A stretch of DNA of 64,000 nucleotides from the NCBI GenBank assembly GCA_019054805.1, contig JAHQIY010000018.1, positions 62,001 through 126,000 of the forward strand. The letters run 5' to 3'. The position numbers were made by a program, and so were the translations under genes. Source of the DNA: Brachionus manjavacas. Taxonomy: Eukaryota > Rotifera > Eurotatoria > Ploima > Brachionidae. The notes under the pieces are model-generated. The model was not told the origin of the DNA and did no database searches. It was given only the letters and a program-made list of their open reading frames with translations. Shown here piece after piece: positions 9,758-20,990 of the stretch (position 1 is the first letter of the stretch; every line of letters begins with the position of its first letter).

Positions 9758-12700
9758 ATGCCGAGTTCTGCTAAAAAATTGGCCAAGATGACCGACGAAG
9801 AGCGGGTCCTGTACATGGAGCAGAAAATGCTCATGGAAGCCGAGGCCAAGAAAAAAAAAGAAGAGCTCATGAACGAATTGTTGAGAGAAAAATTGATCAA
9901 GGAGGAAAAAAATACTAGAAATAATTTGAACAAGATAAATTATCAATGGAGATCGATAATGCGCGATGCCAAAGCCAAAGACTTGCTCAGAGACATTGAA
10001 ATTATGAGCCAGACTTTCGAAAGAATAATAGATCGAAAGGACAGTGTCATTAAAGCTCTGGTCAAGGACTTGCATGAATCAGAAGAACAGTACTACATGG
10101 CCATGAGGAGCAATTTTCAAAATATAGATAATTTAGTTGACCTGCACACAGAAGAGCTGAATACGGCAAAAAAAAAATTCCAAGAAATGCTCGAAGTGAT
10201 TAAGCTCGAGTTCGATAAGGAACGCGAGTTTATACATGAACGGCATGCACACGAAATGGATGAGTTGATGACAATTATCTATGGAATGGAGAAGACTTTT
10301 CTTGACCAAGAGACTGAGGCTAACATTGATTTTTTGTCCCTTAGAGATGAACTAGCTAATAAGGTTTTTTGAATATTTGATTTTTTTATTTTTTTTATGT
10401 GAGACTTTTTTGCCAGGCTTTGGAAGAAAAACAGCAGCTCAAAAGTGCCTTGGAGACCAAAATTGCCAGCATGCATAAAGAACACGAAAAAGCCATGAAA
10501 GATTACCTTGATTTCAATGAAGAGAGACAAAAAAATTTCGATGCTTTGAAAAAAAAAGATGAAGTGTCCGCTAGGGACATCGATACTCAAATGAGAAAAA
10601 TACAATATTTGACTGTGAGTATAAATTGATAATTTTTTTTTGAATGCATATTAGAATTAGTTGAAAAAGTTAACCTAGGCCGGTATTATCTCAAAAATAT
10701 TGAAAGATAGAATAGTTTTTTTGAATAAATTTTCTATTTAAAAATGATACATCACCAAAGTTAAATATTTTTTAAAATTTGTTTTTTTAACAATAAATTT
10801 TATTAAAATTAAAAAAAATATAATTTATTTTAAATTTAGATTGATCGATTTTTGGAATTAATTGTTGATAAAATTCATGTAACTAAAGAATGAGCACCTT
10901 AGTCTATAATAATTTGTCTAAATTAAATTTAATATTTTTTGTATTTTGTTGTATAGATTTAAGATTTTTTTTTTCTTTGAAGATTATCACATATTATTAT
11001 TCTATCATAAATTTTCTTAAAAATATTTATTCTAAGAAAAATAAATTCAAATTTTTCATAATTACGGATCTATACCTTCGAATTAACTTCGACTTAGTTC
11101 CGTCCTATGACCATGTTATTCAAAATTTAATAAGCTTTTTTTTAATATTTTGAATTTTTCTTCTTTTTTTAAATTATCACAATATTTTATGTTATTTAAA
11201 TTTTATTAAATATCAGAAACCTTGTAGACATCTGAACCAAGCATTTCTAGTTTATTTTGCAGATTTGAGCTATTTTCTCTTTCACTTGAGATTCAAATAA
11301 TGGCAGCTTAAATGTGAGCATGAAAAGATAATTTTACTAATTTTTAAAATCTATAAAAAATATTTTTTAACTGAGGTAAATACTTAATTTAATAATTTAA
11401 TAATACTATTTCATGAATTGTAAATTTTTCAAAATAATCCAATTTTATTGAATCGGACAAAACAAGTCGTAGTGTAATTTAGGTTTATGATGAAAAGAAA
11501 CTTTTGCAGAAAGACGAAAAAGTCCTAGAACTAAATTGTTTTTTTTTGAAAAAACTTAAAGCTTATTAAATTTGGAATTTATTAGTCAAGCATTGAAATT
11601 TTTCAAAATTAGAAGAAAATTGATTTTATTTTATCTGATCTAAACAATTTCAAAAAAGTAAATAAATTTCTATCTGATGACTGAATTGTGTGAAAAAGAT
11701 TTTATAACGATAATTCAAAATGTAATCGACATCTTGAAGTCTAGGATCCAGATTTGTCTTAAAGTCATAAAGTCAAAGTCTTTTGATTTTTGAAAAATTA
11801 TTTGTTAAAAATAAGTCTTTTGCTGTTCCTTCTAGTTATTAAGGCGGCCATTTTTATTTCAAAGTCTTTGAAATTACTTTTTTCAGAAAAAAAATTTAAA
11901 ATCAAGTCAAAAGAATAGAATTTTAAAAGACTTTGAAATGATTTTTTTTCCTTTAGCACAAGTCTGCTAGGAACATATATTTCAGATCAAATAGTATTTC
12001 CTTTTTAACTTTGAATGGTATTTGATTAAATCTCTCTGCAAAATGAAAAATAATACAATAAACATGCTAAATATTAGATAGGTCTACTTGACCAACATAC
12101 TACCAAAAACTTTTTAACATATTAGTGAAACTTTTCAGCATAATCATTTTTTATCTCAGCATTCTTCACTTATTTGCAAACTTTTTGCTGAAAAAGATAC
12201 CTGCCTTTTTAAAACAATTAAAAAACTGTTTAGTACTGAATTTTTGAAATAATAATATAATAATAATAATATAAGTTACAACAAGCTAGCAAGCTAGACT
12301 TGCGAAGATGAGAAACAGTAGGATCCCATCTTTGGTAACTGTGGTTTGTACACTGTGTTTAGAGCACAGTCACTTCCAGCTCTGCCTTCATCACACTGAA
12401 GATTGATTATTCCTTAGGTCACCATTCCCTCGTATCGATTCTGCCGAGCCTCAGGACTTCATCCATGGTAGGTTTCTCCTTACGTCTGTACTTATCTAGT
12501 CTGTTCTTGAATTGATTGACGGAAATGGATTGTACGATCTCTTGGGGTAGGGCGTTCCATGGCATAGTCACTCTATAAGTGAAAAAGTGCTCTCTCAGTT
12601 GGCTGTTGGCTGGGACTGGTCGGACAAATCTGTGCTGGTTGGAGCTCTTCTTGTTCTGCCGTTGACTTTGACAGACGGGGCTATGTGCCAGTTTACAATG

Positions 12701-15697
12701 TTGTTGCCTGTGTAACATTTAAAGAATTGAATAAGATCACCTCTCGTCCTCCTGTCCTCCAGGGAGCTCAGATTTAGTTTCACCAGTCTCTCACTGTAGT
12801 CAAAGATTTTAAACTGTTTGACCAATTTGGTAGCTCAAAGGTGGTGTAGAGGGTTCTGAAGATGGTCGCTGTCCAGCATTTGAAAGTCTTTCTAAGGATA
12901 CTTAGTGCACTTGTTGCTTTTGACATCGAATTCGATATCTGGTTTCCGATTTCAAGTTGGAGGATAAAATAATGCCAAGGTCACGCTCCACTTCAGTATA
13001 TTCCAGAACGTGTCTGTTTGAGGAATCTGTCTTTTCCATGGTGAGTTGTGATCTAGTATAGCTTTTCTAACTTATTTCCATGACTTTGCATTTATCCGGG
13101 TAGAACAACAAACGCCATTCCTTGGCCCAGTCGACAAGAGCGTCTAGGTCTTTCTGGACAAGCTCAAGGTCAACGCTAGTTTTAATCACCCCGATAAGTT
13201 TGCTGTCATCTGCAAAAAGCTTGATAATGTGATTGACAACTGCCGGCTATCATTTATGAAGATGACGAAGAGGAGAGGTCTGAGGACGCTCCCCTGAGGA
13301 ACTTCACTGGTTACAGGTTTCGATTCCAAGTAGCTGTCACCAATCATAACTCTTTGCTTCCTACCGCTTAGGTAACTTCTTCATACATCTTAGCAGCAGC
13401 CCAGTTGCTTCAGCTTGAAATGGAGTGACTCGTGACATACTTTATCGAAGGCCTTCTGTAAATCTAAAAAGACAACTAAGGTTTGATGGCCATTGTTAAA
13501 GGCATCGGTTATCGTAAATAAATAAAAATTTTAAATTTAAATCAATTTAAGCAAATTAAAAAAAATTGATTTAGATTTTTTATCAATGATCTCTCTAATT
13601 TTTTCGGTCAACCAAGCTTGAGTTTCTTCACAAAATTATTAGACTGTTGAAATTATCAACAAATTGCCACCACACATTTTAAATTAAAATAACAATTTTT
13701 ATTTTAATTTAAATCAAAAATGAAGGGTACTTATCAAATTTAAAATTTTTTTAAATTATCTTGTTCAAAAAATTTCCATTTCGATTGCTTTTGGGAAATT
13801 GTTTGCACTTGCTACCGGGAGGTCATTCAAATGAAAATTCGGGAAAACTTTTTGAAAAATAGTATTAGTATGTTTATCAGATTTTGGTATGTTATTAAGG
13901 TGTTTGGTATGTTAATAATGCAAGTATAGTGGGATGAAAATTGAGTATGCTGAAAAGTTTTGCTAGTATTTTTAAATGTTTTATCGGTATGTTAAGACAA
14001 CAATCCAAGATGAGGCTCTGCAAAAACTCTGCAATTTACAGTAAAATGTACATCACTAAAAATTATTTAATTCAACTGCGTAATTTAATTGCAGAGTTTT
14101 TGCAGAGCCTCATCGTCTTAAGATGACTAAAATAAACAAAATGAACACTTAAAAAAATCAATCAAAAAATTAAAATATATTTTAATTTTTTTAGAGAATT
14201 TTTTGGTCTAACAAAAAATATAAAAAACTTGATTAATAATTTAAACACCTGGAAAGAAAAATTAATTAAGAATTAAGCGCCAAAATTTAGCTAGAAAAAA
14301 AAGGAAAAAGTCAAAAAAATATACTAAAAACCATTGTATAAAGCATTTTTTCACAAATTGTTGGGTTTTCGTATACGCAGATTAATATTTTGGTCTAAAA
14401 ATAAATATTTCAATCATTTTAAGTTTGTTTCATTTAGTTTTTTCAAAAAAATATGGATAAAAATGCTGAGCTATTTTTTTAATAATAACTCCGTGTCCTT
14501 TAAAATTTTTATTAAATAAAATTAAGGATTATTGTAAACTTGATTTTTCAAATATCAAATATATATTAATAATGTAAATCTACACTTTATTGAGTTTATT
14601 AAAATATTTCCCAAATTTGACATAAATTACGTCTATAATTTTCTAAATTATGTAAAATACAAAAAAAAAATAACTTAAAATAAAACCAAATCACCTTTCT
14701 CTCTCCTTTTCTTTATTCCTACTTTATTTTATCCTATAAATTAAAACATTTCGATTGATATAAAAATTTATTTATTTTTTTTTATTTTTAAATAAATGAG
14801 TGTGTCCACCATGTTCGCATGAAAGACTAATGTCTGCTCTTGACACATTGAAAAAAAAAAAAAAACTTGATTTTTCAAATCTCAAATTTTATCTTCAACT
14901 TTTATTTTCCTCCAAAAAAATATTTTAAAAATACACTGCAAATTGAATAAATAAAATATGATTTTTAGGATACCATAAATACACTAAAAGCTAAATTGAA
15001 CCAGAACACATCGGAAGCACAAGAAGCAAATAATGCCACTAAAGAAAATCGAGATATGATGAATAAGCATTTTCATGAGCTTAAGTACCAAATGAAACAA
15101 ATGCAGGATCTAATGAAAAAAAAGCTAACTAAACTGTCCGTACAGAGCAATTCGAGTATTGAATGCCTGAAAAAAAAAGAAGAAAAAGTTAAACAAATCT
15201 TACGTTTGGCCGAAATGTGTCGTAAATTAGAGACCGAAGAGGAAAAAATATTGCCATTTTACGCTTCGTCATTGAGCCAGGAGGAGGAGGAAGAAATTCA
15301 ACAAGCTTTGTTTGAAAAGCCTGGAAGTGAATTAGCTGATGCAATGAAAGACTACTTGAGCCTGGAGAACTTTTGGAAACGATACAATAAAGTATTGCTG
15401 GATAAGGTTAGTTTGGACAAAGAGAAACATATGCTGTCCACCGAAAATGCTCAATTAAGACTATTGCTGAAGCAATATTTGGACGGCATCAGTGTCAATG
15501 ATGAGGTAATGTCAAGTGCTAACCCTCTGTTTATCATAAATAATCGAACCAATGTCAGGTAATTTTTCATCTCCATTTTTTCTTTTCTTTTTTCTAATTC
15601 AATTTTTAGAATGAACATGACAGAAAATGGTTATGTGGAACGAGGTCAGAAAATTATTATAGAAGCTAAAGATCATTTGAAAAATACAATTTTTTAA
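9758..15697 (+). CDS. DRC2: Dynein regulatory complex subunit 2 (CCDC65)
   Basis: Nexin-dynein regulatory complex subunit of motile cilia and flagella. Four exons are placed: 9758-10363, 10417-10614, 14969-15558 and 15610-15697, all phase-consistent, giving about 493 residues against about 484 in human. The product is almost wholly alpha-helical and charged, with a basic/acidic coiled coil from residue 20 onward. The conserved C-terminal block is clear: LENFWKRYNKVLLDK, then LRLLLKQYLDGISVNDEV and NPLFI, matching DRC2 orthologues. Introns 1 and 3 are about 50 bp; intron 2 is 4.35 kb and holds a LINE, a hAT MITE and a dispersed repeat. A perfect X-box lies just upstream, consistent with RFX control. 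The start is the first ATG after the X-box and gives the typical K/E-rich N-terminus. Confidence 0.93.
11749..11966. mobile_element. hAT MITE (218 bp) in DRC2 intron 2
   Basis: The left end reads CAGATTTGTCTTAAAGTC and the reversed right end CAGACTTGTGCTAAAGG, similar to the element at 35327. The flanking 8 bp are CTAGGATC on the left and CTAGGAAC on the right, a 7 of 8 match expected of an ageing hAT duplication. Interior AAGTC/GACTT motifs are in inverted order. No coding capacity. Confidence 0.7.
12243..13513 (-). mobile_element. 5'-truncated non-LTR retrotransposon (RT part)
   Basis: On the minus strand the sequence encodes, with frameshifts and stops, the reverse-transcriptase core of a LINE: VFLDLQKAFDKVCHE near 13460, VTSEVPQGSVL and LLFVIFIND near 13290-13240, LFADDSKLIG near 13210 (catalytic DD) and ALVDWAKEWRL near 13130. 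It is followed by the C-terminal region at 12825-12419 (SSLEDRRTRGDLIQFFK, FFTYRV, WNALPQEIV). The 3' end runs into an ATT-rich repeat at 12243-12285. The 5' end is lost at about 13513. This is a dead copy inside DRC2 intron 2, antisense to the gene. Confidence 0.85.
13590..13858 (+). repeat. Dispersed repeat, inverted copy at 61775-62030
   Basis: Shares CTTGCTACCGGGAGGTCATTC, CAAGCTTGAGTTT and TTATCTTGTTCAAAAAA with the reverse complement of 61775-62030, in the same order over about 260 bp. It has no recognisable coding content and its family is unknown. Confidence 0.65.
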
Positions 15698-15895
15698 GAA
15701 ATATTTTTAATTTTTTGAAAGGTTTTTATATGATAATTTTAAAGAATACATTTTTAAGAATTATTATTTTATAACCATTTTTAAAGAAAATCTTCCCAAC
15801 AAAATTCCAACTTTTTTTAGCTAGCTCAGTTAATTAATAGTTCAAATCATAAATTTCAAAAGACAAATCTTGATAGAACCTGATTTTTTAGCTTT

Positions 15896-15935
15896 GATAA
15901 TAATAATAAATCAAAGCATGCAGGCTTGCGAAGAT
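15896..15935 (-). repeat. LINE 3' tail fragment
   Basis: A TAA-repeat followed by GGCTTGCGAAGATGAG matches the 3' end of the LINE at 12243 (TAATAATAA ... ACTTGCGAAGATGAG). It is a severely 5'-truncated insertion of the same family. Confidence 0.55.
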
Positions 15936-16324
15936 GAGGCAAAAATATATTTCAAAAGTAAGAGAGCAAAACTTAGCACAATTATTATAAGGAATGTAAG
16001 AGGTAGAACGAAAAATAAAAAAAGATAAATAAAAAAAATAACATAAAGCAAAATTTTAATTTTATAAAATAGAAAAAAACATTCAATCAACTGAATAGCT
16101 TTTGATGAATAAAAAAATTATAGAATTAAAAATTTTATTTTGGAAAAAAAAATTCTTTGTAATACAAACAAAATTTTATTTATTTAAGTATAAAAAAAAA
16201 TTATTATCGCATAAAAAGTGAATTAAATTTGAACTAGAGAATAAAAATATATATCTTAGAATACTTTCATGCATTCAAGAATAAAAAATAATTACAAAGG
16301 TATAAAAAAAAATTAAATTCTATA

Positions 16325-16530
16325 GTGGTTCTTCTCTTAGATGGACAACCTGGTTTCATTTTTGCTGGTTTTTTTAAATCAACCACCTCATCTTCAACTT
16401 TCCTTTTTCTTGGACGTCCACGACCTCTTTTTCCTTTAGCCTAAATTTCAGCACTAATTTCTTGTAGGAATTCGTTACATTTAAGTTTTTGATATGCTTC
16501 GGTGTGAATCATTCCTAGGAAATGTTTCAA
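16325..16530 (-). pseudogene. Decayed ORF with AT-hook-like GRGRPRK motif
   Basis: On the minus strand a frame reads MIHTEAYQKLKCNEFLQEIS, an in-frame stop, then AKGKRGRGRPRKRKVEDE and a lysine/proline-rich tail. The RGRPRK core is AT-hook-like. The neighbouring inverted-repeat element also ends in a basic ERGRSKK stretch. It is probably a transposase-tail remnant, but the family is not identified. Confidence 0.45.
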
Positions 16531-16566
16531 GTTCCGTATTATTGGGAAAGGCCGCCTTAGTTTTTC

Positions 16567-17148
16567 GTTAGGAGGTAATTATTTTTTTTAGTGTAAAATT
16601 TTATTTAAAAAAAGGAGATAAAAAAATAACTGGATAAATTATTTTTGTAGGAGATATATGTAAACCAAAATTGATAATTATTTTCAAAGGTAGATAATTA
16701 ATTTGTGAAGTAGATATTTATCATATAAGGTTACAATTGGATCAAATTGAGAAAGCGAATAGTCAAGTATTCGCACGAAGATACACAGTTCGTTCAAGGG
16801 GTTGCAAGTACGATTCAAATAATCGTTAATGTTTCTAATCAAAATAAACTTGTTTTGGCTTCAAGTTCAGTAGCAGTTCAAGATCAAGTCGAAAATAATA
16901 TTCCAAGTTCAAGTTTCTGAGAAACGTGAACGCGGAAGATCAAAAAAATCAAGCAATGAAAACGAGTAATAAAATAAGTGTTAATTACTTTGTTGGTTTG
17001 AATTTTTTTTGTATCTTAATTTTTTGATTTTTTTTAATTAATTGTCTCTTCCAAAAAAATAAATATATTCTTCAAAAAATGTTATTATTTATTTTTTAGT
17101 TACTTTTTATGAATTAAATTATACACTAAAAAATATTTATCTCCTAAC
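16567..17148. mobile_element. Inverted-repeat-bounded element of unknown family
   Basis: The left end GTTAGGAGGTAATTATTTTT is mirrored at the right end by the reversed GTTAGGAGATAAATATTTTT, both followed by TTTAGTGTA. The 580 bp element carries short broken frames with a basic ERGRSKKSSN end. No target duplication is convincing. Confidence 0.55.
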
Positions 17149-17946
17149 AAAAAATATATTCTATTGGTAAATACCTTATAATCTTTTTTTTTGGCATTTT
17201 TAATTTGTTTTTAGTTTTTAGTTTTTTTTCAAAAGCCATCATCCTTGAATGATAGATAAAGAATGGAAAATTGTGTTCTTTCTGAATTTTATTTAGCTTT
17301 ATTAATTTAATAAATAGATAAAAACTTTGTTGCTTAATTCTTGAATAAATCTTGATTATTTAAATTTTTTTTTCTAAATTTATATTTTTTCTCTTTTTTT
17401 TTATGTTTTCTTCTACTTCAAATTTGCCCACTTGTAAAACTTGCTTTTCTAGTCAAAGTGCAGACAGTTTCTGGAATTTTCAGTTAGTGCTTGGAAGCCT
17501 TAGCGATGTGGGGGAAGAGGCGTCTACAAACATGAGCCAATTCAAGACATATTGACACATGAACAAGTCTGATATTCTTATTTTTTTAAAAAGAGAGAAT
17601 TAGAATCAATTATTACCTTATATTTAAAAAAAAAAGGAAATATCCAATTCAGATTGTATGCTATTAAGGTTTAATAATATTAAAAATTATGAGTGGATGT
17701 ATGTAAGTAATGGGCTGCATCATCGAAAATATCGAAATTCAAATCGAGCAAGCTTTTAAAAATGCCAATCTTTGTTCCATTAAAATATTCTCCACTTTTT
17801 AAATTCGAATTAAATATGATACAATCCTTTTATCTAAATAAAAAATAAAATAAAGTGTAATTTGAGAATTTATTTTATTTCCTAAAAAATATCGAATATA
17901 TAAATTTTAGAGATTTATTTTATTTTTTTTATTTTTTTTAGCCAAA

Positions 17947-20235
17947 ATGTTGTTTCAAAATAAAATTTCCAATTTAATATTTTTATTTTTTAAAATTTGC
18001 GTATGCAAAAAAGTAATAACCATTCCAGATGAGCTTGATCCTTCAATTGACATTAACAAATGCTCAGATTTTATGAGAGAAAGTAATTTTAGAGTGTTAC
18101 CCCTAATAATGATCAGGGGACGAGTTTCTATCGAATTGGATTTATTAAATTTCCGATCGTTTGGTCAACTTGATTTAAGTTGCCTTTTAAGTGACAGAAT
18201 TTATTTTAGGGAATTTAATATAGCGCCCAGAATAATGCTGATTCTAGACAACAGTTTCAAGATTGATTTTGATCCAGGATCGCTAGCAGAAAAAACCTAC
18301 TTTAGACTAGCCAACATTAAAGGAATTGATATTTTATGTAAGCCATTCAACTCGTTTTCTACCAAAACCAAAATTTTTCTAAATTTTTTTTATTCTCACT
18401 TTTTTTTGTATTCGGAAAATTCAAAAATTTGTGGATGCACTGGAACAAAAATGTCTCCTTTTAAAAATGTGGATTCAATTAAATTTTCAACATCTGTCAA
18501 ATTTTATCCAAATTCATGTCCTTTTATATTCAGCAACTTATCGTTGAGTAAACTTGAATTTTATGGCATTTCGGACATATTCTTGAAAAAAAATTATCTC
18601 TCTTTTAAAAAAATTAATGTCACAATCGATTTAAAAGTGGATTTATTACTCTTTAAATTTTATAAATTTAAATTAAATAAAAAATTATTCTCAATAAATT
18701 TATTTCAAAAAGTCAATCAATTACATTTGTCAGGTAGCATTGAAGAGGCCGAAAGTGATTGTCTGTTTGCTTTTAAGAAATTATCCTGGCTCAAAATAGA
18801 TTTCTTGAATTTGGACGCTTTTTTGTCCAGAAAATCGGAATGGCTTTTCAGCTTTTTAAATCAGGTAGAGAGAGATTTATTCGTGAAATTTCTTTCTGCC
18901 GATTTGTACCAATTTCCAGATGAAGATATTTGCCTTTTTCGAAAATTTCCAAAAAATGGACCAATTTTTCCAATTATTTCAGCCAAGTCATGTTCATGTA
19001 CAATTATTTGGATTCTTCAAAATGACGACCTGTTAAGAAGAGAAAAAATCAGGAAATTAAATTTCGGTTTATGTTCAAATAAAACTTGTGATTTTGATAA
19101 AGCGATTTCAAAGTGTGTTAAACCCAAAAGTAAAAAATTTGTCCAAAACAAGATTGATGTTTTTTATGATACTTCAAAAATAGCTTTTGTAAATTTTTTT
19201 TTGTCTCCGTTTTTTAGTTTGCTCGGTTTGCTAATGAACACCATAAATGTGTGGACACTGAGCGGAAACAAGCAGGAAAACAATATCAAAAATTTAATGT
19301 TTAAACTAATGATTTTGAATTCGGTTTTGAACTTTGTCTATTGTTTTATCTATTTGTTTCATTTAATTAATTTGTGCATTTTTTTCAATGGCTTTTTTTG
19401 CTCACAATTTTACCGAAGTGTTCTGGCTCAACTTTTTGACATTTACTTTGTGGAGTTTTTGGGCAGCATTTTAAAAACAATGTCAAATTGTCTAATGGCT
19501 ATTATTTCCTTAAATCGCTATCTTTTACTCAAGGGAAATATGAAGCTTGAAAAACTCTATTCCAAATGTCAAAAAATAAAATTAATTTTTAAAATGCCGA
19601 TATTTTTGTTAGCTTTTTCCCCAATGGTCTATCTTCACTCGATCAGAATTTGGACATCCAGAATAAACAAGTTTAATTTTTTCACTGTAGACTATTACCT
19701 GAACAAAGAATTTCCTATCAAGAATTATTTCAAGACTTTAGTTTTGAACAAAGTCGGAAGAAACATTTCAAATGAAATAGAGAGCAAATATTTATTTTAT
19801 TATATTATGTTTATAGCGGAGTTTCTAGTCAATGATTTTATATTATATTTTCTGGTTTTTTCTATAGATGTTCTATTAATTTTGGAATTAAAGTCAATAT
19901 TTAGTATAAAAATAAATGTTTCTAAACTATTTGATGAGAAAAAGGTCAAAAAAATAGAAAAAAGTGAGCTCCATATCAGAATTGGGCTGTTTTTAAACCT
20001 TTTTGTCTTGCTTATTCTACGAATGCTTGAGTTGGCCATTTTGATTTATGTATTCGTGGGAATTTTGATTAATTCAAGTTGTAGTCAATTGCCAAAAGTT
20101 TGCACCAATTTTTTAGATTTAAGCAAATTGTTCTACCTGCTTTCGTGTTCGTGTAGCACAATTGTCTATTGTTTTTTAAGTGAAAATTTTCGCAAGAGCT
20201 TATTCCTTTTTCTTAGAAATAATTCAAAAAAATAA
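17947..20235 (+). CDS. Large-ectodomain 7TM receptor (class A-like GPCR)
   Basis: Single-exon protein of 762 residues. A hydrophobic N-terminus (residues 1-20, ending VCKK) looks like a signal peptide. A roughly 390-residue ectodomain follows; near residues 340-395 it has CSCTIIWILQ and later paired cysteines, a layout resembling a leucine-rich-repeat C-terminal cap, but no regular LRRs are evident. Seven hydrophobic segments lie at about 413-437, 453-480, 488-520, 545-562, 615-648, 680-708 and 722-745. The end of TM3 reads SLNRYLLL, where class A receptors have DRY, and TM7 ends in IVYCFLSENFRKSLF, corresponding to the NPxxY-x(5,6)-F region but lacking NP. The tail is only about 15 residues. 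I infer an orphan, lineage-specific rhodopsin-like receptor; the ligand is unknown. A TTTTAG just before the ATG may be the acceptor of a 5' UTR intron. Confidence 0.75.
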   Translation: MLFQNKISNLIFLFFKICVCKKVITIPDELDPSIDINKCSDFMRESNFRVLPLIMIRGRVSIELDLLNFRSFGQLDLSCLLSDRIYFREFNIAPRIMLILDNSFKIDFDPGSLAEKTYFRLANIKGIDILCKPFNSFSTKTKIFLNFFYSHFFLYSENSKICGCTGTKMSPFKNVDSIKFSTSVKFYPNSCPFIFSNLSLSKLEFYGISDIFLKKNYLSFKKINVTIDLKVDLLLFKFYKFKLNKKLFSINLFQKVNQLHLSGSIEEAESDCLFAFKKLSWLKIDFLNLDAFLSRKSEWLFSFLNQVERDLFVKFLSADLYQFPDEDICLFRKFPKNGPIFPIISAKSCSCTIIWILQNDDLLRREKIRKLNFGLCSNKTCDFDKAISKCVKPKSKKFVQNKIDVFYDTSKIAFVNFFLSPFFSLLGLLMNTINVWTLSGNKQENNIKNLMFKLMILNSVLNFVYCFIYLFHLINLCIFFNGFFCSQFYRSVLAQLFDIYFVEFLGSILKTMSNCLMAIISLNRYLLLKGNMKLEKLYSKCQKIKLIFKMPIFLLAFSPMVYLHSIRIWTSRINKFNFFTVDYYLNKEFPIKNYFKTLVLNKVGRNISNEIESKYLFYYIMFIAEFLVNDFILYFLVFSIDVLLILELKSIFSIKINVSKLFDEKKVKKIEKSELHIRIGLFLNLFVLLILRMLELAILIYVFVGILINSSCSQLPKVCTNFLDLSKLFYLLSCSCSTIVYCFLSENFRKSLFLFLRNNSKK

Positions 20236-20399
20236 AACACTTTTTTGTAATTTTAAATGTTTCATTATTTAAATATCCATTTAAAAAGAATTCTCTCAAT
20301 AACTACAACACAGACTAAAGCAAACTTAAATGTCTTTAATTTCACAGTGCAGTACTATGATCTCATGATTTTTGACTTTTTGAGAGGTTAATCATGTTA

Positions 20400-20990
20400 A
20401 CACTAGCAAAAGAATTGGGATATGATTTTGAAGGTAAATAAAAGTTAGATGATATTAAAAAAATGTTGGTCGATCATCCAGCATTTAAACCAGCAAATAA
20501 ACTCGAAATTCTTGGAACAAAATACGGCATCAAAGTAATTTTCCTTCCGAAGTACCATTGTGAGTTGAATCCAATAGAAGGATTATGGTGCTATCAAAAG
20601 CTATTCATTAGAAGGTCAACAAATTAGACATTTGATTCAATGAAAAGATTATTAGAGAGTTCTAGAAGAGAATTTGTTGGAAAGGAAATAAATAACAAAC
20701 TGATCAGAAGATTTTGGCGTTGTTTGAAAGCTTATAAAAATGGATTGAGCTACGGCCAAATTCTTAAAACATACTTTTCTGGCAAATCTAATGCTAAAAC
20801 ACTAATAATCTAAGAATTTCGAATAGTTTATTAATATAAAAGATGAAAATTAAATTTTAATGATTTTTTTTAGAAACTGAACTATATTTTGACTTTTTTT
20901 TTGGATCAATTAAGCTTTAAATAAAAAAAGTGAAACCTGAGATTAGTTCAGAATTTTGTCTAGTTTTATTATTTAAATAAAAAAGTTAGG
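20400..20990 (+). pseudogene. Tc1/mariner-type DDE transposase fragment
   Basis: A frame with two stops encodes DHPAFKPANKLEILGTKYG, IKVIFLPKYHCELNPIEGLW, and later NKLIRRFWRCLKAYKNGLSY and YFSGKSNAKT. The LPKYHCELNPIEGLW block is the region carrying the last catalytic acidic residue of Tc1/mariner/IS630-type transposases. The same C-terminal sequence occurs in the element at 52969-53943, and the 3' flank near 20935-20975 matches, reversed, the non-coding part of that element. The N-terminal half is missing. Confidence 0.8.

Larger units (their letters stand above)
15698..17946. other. Intergenic region between DRC2 and the 7TM receptor
   Basis: No intact gene. The region contains a LINE tail at 15896-15935, a decayed AT-hook-like frame on the minus strand at 16325-16530, and an inverted-repeat-bounded element at 16567-17148. 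The 17440-17540 stretch is less AT-rich but has no frame I can recognise. Confidence 0.5.

Noticed and set aside
10890..11153. 87-codon plus-strand frame inside DRC2 intron 2
   Set aside because: Composition is that of AT-rich intron sequence (Phe, Ile, Leu, Lys, Asn) with no motif.
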